Origin: Acidobacteriota bacterium
GTDB taxonomy: Bacteria; Acidobacteriota; Blastocatellia; Pyrinomonadales; Pyrinomonadaceae
NCBI GenBank assembly: GCA_023436495.1
Contig: JAEZIT010000008.1
Span: forward strand, 1-6,265
Direction of reading: 5' to 3'
Length of the DNA stretch: 6,265 bases
How positions within the stretch are numbered: position 1 is the stretch's first letter; every line of letters begins with the position of its first letter. A program made the position numbers and the translations under genes. The notes under the pieces were generated by a model. The model worked only from the letters and a program-made list of their open reading frames with translations. It was not told where the DNA came from and ran no database searches. Of the stretch, positions 4,706 through 6,265 are shown in pieces.

Positions 4706-6265
4706 GTGAATAGTGAAGAACTCGAACTTAGTCTCAGAACTGAATTCGAAGCCTACCTCAACAGTGCACTTACCGAGATGAAACAGGAAGTTGCCGAATT
4801 TCAGAAGAGGATAGATGCCGAATTTGATCGGCACCGGTCACAGATCAGCGATGCTTTCCGTGCATTTTCGGAACGGTTCGAGGCCTCAGCGACGCTCGAC
4901 GAAGGCTTTAAGGGATCGGTTACTGAACACCTTCGCCTTGCACGCGACGAAGGGGCCAAGATCGCCGCGAATGCTTTTGCCGAAGCCGAGGACATGGTCA
5001 AGAGCGAAAACTCATTGTCCGGCGCGGACAAGATCCGCGACGCCGTGCGCGAGATCAGCAGCAAACAGACACAATCCGCGATCCTGAACGCTCTGATCGA
5101 CCATTGTGAGCATTTTGCACCGCGCGGAGCGTTTTTCATCGTTAAGAACGAAGCGTTCCGCGGCTGGCGTGTTTTGGGCTCGAGTATGGCGTTTGACGAC
5201 GAATCGGCACGCGATCTCCAATTCCCGGTTTCGTCCGATACTGTACTAGCCAAGGCCGTCCGGTCGCTCAATTCCGTCGAGGCCCATGCCGCCGATCACG
5301 CCGACAACAACGAATTTCTCGATCCCTTAAAATTTGGCAAACCATCACGTATGTTCGCGGTCCCGCTTGTTGCACGCGGCCGCGGCGTCGCCGTGTTATA
5401 TGCTGACGGAGGCGAGGAAAGTGCGGCGGTCAACCTTGACGCGCTCGAGACGCTAGTCCGTGTCGCCAGCCTTACGGTCGAGCTTCTCGCGTCGGCACAA
5501 TCCGCTCGTCCCATACAGCGTGAAGCGATGCAGCCCGTCGGGATCTCGTCCGACGCGTTCGCGGTACAAGAAGCTGCTCCGGAAGCGTTCGAGTCGGCCG
5601 CGGCCGAAGCGGTTGACAGCGAGCCCGAATTTGAGAGCTTTGCTGCGGCCGAGCCGGCAGCCGACGAATTCTCCACGGTTGCGTACACTGCAGACGAATT
5701 TCCCGTTAGTTTTGCCGAAGAGCAAGTGGAAACCGCCGAACCAGAGGTAGAGTTCGTGACCGAGCCGGAAACGGCTGCTGCTGAATTCGCCGAGCCCGCC
5801 GTCGAAGAGAGCTTTTCCTGGAACGGCGCTGTTGAACCGGCGGAAAGCGAACCGGTCAGTTTTGAGGCGACGGAATACACATTTGAAACGAATGGTGCCG
5901 AGCCGGAAGTCATGCAGGTTTCCGAATTCGATGCCGTTGACGAATCGACGTTCGGACAGGTCGAAGAGCCGGCCGAACCCGCAGTGGCATTCGAACCGGC
6001 CGCTGAGGTTGAAAGTGTCGTGGAAGAAGCGAAACCCGAACCCGCTGTCGAGGTGGTGACCTTGCCTGAGCCGGGTGTTACACGCCTGCGCGACCGCCAC
6101 GTCGACCTCCCGATCGAGGTCGCCGAGGACGAACGCCGCTTCCATAACGACGCACGCCGCTTCGCACGGCTCCTTGTTTCCGAGATCAAGTTGTACAACG
6201 AACAGCAGGTCAAAGAAGGACGCGAGGGTCGAAATCTTTACGAACGCCTTCGCGAAGCGATCGAC
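4706..6265 (+). CDS. GAF-like domain protein with long acidic linker, 3'-truncated by the window edge
   Basis: The frame from GTG 4706 is open for all 520 codons to the window end, so the stop lies outside. Residues 1-120 are charged and helical, probably coiled coil (for example EMKQEVAEFQKRIDAEF). Residues about 122-265 look like a GAF sensor domain: a helix with LIDHCEHFAPRGAFFIV, central strands, then RMFAVPLVARGRGVAVLYADG (215-235) and a closing helix. Residues 273-442 form a linker of E, A, P, V and spaced F with 47 acidic and no Lys, Arg or His residues. Residues about 474-520 form a basic amphipathic helical segment (ERRFHNDARRFARLLVSEIK, then KLYNEQQVKEGR and LYERLREAID). That segment resembles, from memory, one found at the C-terminus of various acidobacterial proteins. 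No signal peptide or membrane helix is visible, so it is likely cytosolic. The domain order suggests a sensor or scaffold; ligand, partners and output are unknown. It has its own strong promoter. Confidence 0.88.
   Translation, partial: MNSEELELSLRTEFEAYLNSALTEMKQEVAEFQKRIDAEFDRHRSQISDAFRAFSERFEASATLDEGFKGSVTEHLRLARDEGAKIAANAFAEAEDMVKSENSLSGADKIRDAVREISSKQTQSAILNALIDHCEHFAPRGAFFIVKNEAFRGWRVLGSSMAFDDESARDLQFPVSSDTVLAKAVRSLNSVEAHAADHADNNEFLDPLKFGKPSRMFAVPLVARGRGVAVLYADGGEESAAVNLDALETLVRVASLTVELLASAQSARPIQREAMQPVGISSDAFAVQEAAPEAFESAAAEAVDSEPEFESFAAAEPAADEFSTVAYTADEFPVSFAEEQVETAEPEVEFVTEPETAAAEFAEPAVEESFSWNGAVEPAESEPVSFEATEYTFETNGAEPEVMQVSEFDAVDESTFGQVEEPAEPAVAFEPAAEVESVVEEAKPEPAVEVVTLPEPGVTRLRDRHVDLPIEVAEDERRFHNDARRFARLLVSEIKLYNEQQVKEGREGRNLYERLREAID

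Noticed and set aside
5296..6213. Long minus-strand open frame (305 residues, rich in Ser and Ala) and another at 5453-6145
   Set aside because: They are complements of the acidic-linker part of the + strand gene. The + frame has a strong Shine-Dalgarno site, promoter and recognisable domains, while the minus frames have low-complexity Ser/Ala or Phe/Arg content and no start signals.
1..6265. CRISPR array, insertion sequence, tRNA/rRNA or prophage signals
   Set aside because: I looked for regularly spaced direct repeats, transposase motifs, cloverleaf-like segments and integration sites on both strands and found none.

Overview
This 6265-base window is ordinary bacterial chromosome with every supported gene on the + strand. 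The GC content is moderate. Start codons are a mix of ATG and GTG, and several sit behind clear Shine-Dalgarno sites. The best guess at a source is Acidobacteriota, perhaps the Blastocatellia/Pyrinomonadales group. That guess rests mainly on the C-terminal segment of the last gene, which matches from memory a domain seen repeatedly in acidobacterial proteins. It is an inference, not a database result.

Layout. (1) Bases 1-218 hold the C-terminus of a class I SAM-dependent methyltransferase-like protein. Five bases later comes prmC (224-1072), the release-factor glutamine methyltransferase; the two look co-transcribed. (2) A 248-base gap precedes a 67-residue two-helix membrane protein (1321-1524), which has a near-perfect Shine-Dalgarno site and ends in a good intrinsic terminator (1573-1618). 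(3) A consensus -10 element introduces an Nfu-type iron-sulfur cluster scaffold protein (1728-2300). (4) After about 200 bases with a plausible promoter comes a 665-residue polytopic membrane protein that looks like a GT-C-fold glycosyltransferase relative (2504-4501). (5) A regulatory-looking gap (4502-4705) holds two abutting perfect 12-bp palindromes, a strong promoter and a C-rich, G-poor leader. (6) The window ends inside a gene (4706 to beyond 6265) that is open for all 520 codons seen. It encodes a helical N-terminus, a GAF-like domain, a 170-residue acidic linker with no basic residue, and a C-terminal helical segment.

The genes do not form one pathway. They read as separate housekeeping or envelope units, each with its own expression signals. 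There is no sign of a mobile element, CRISPR array, phage, tRNA or rRNA. The most interesting part is 4502-6265: the last gene and its unusual control region.
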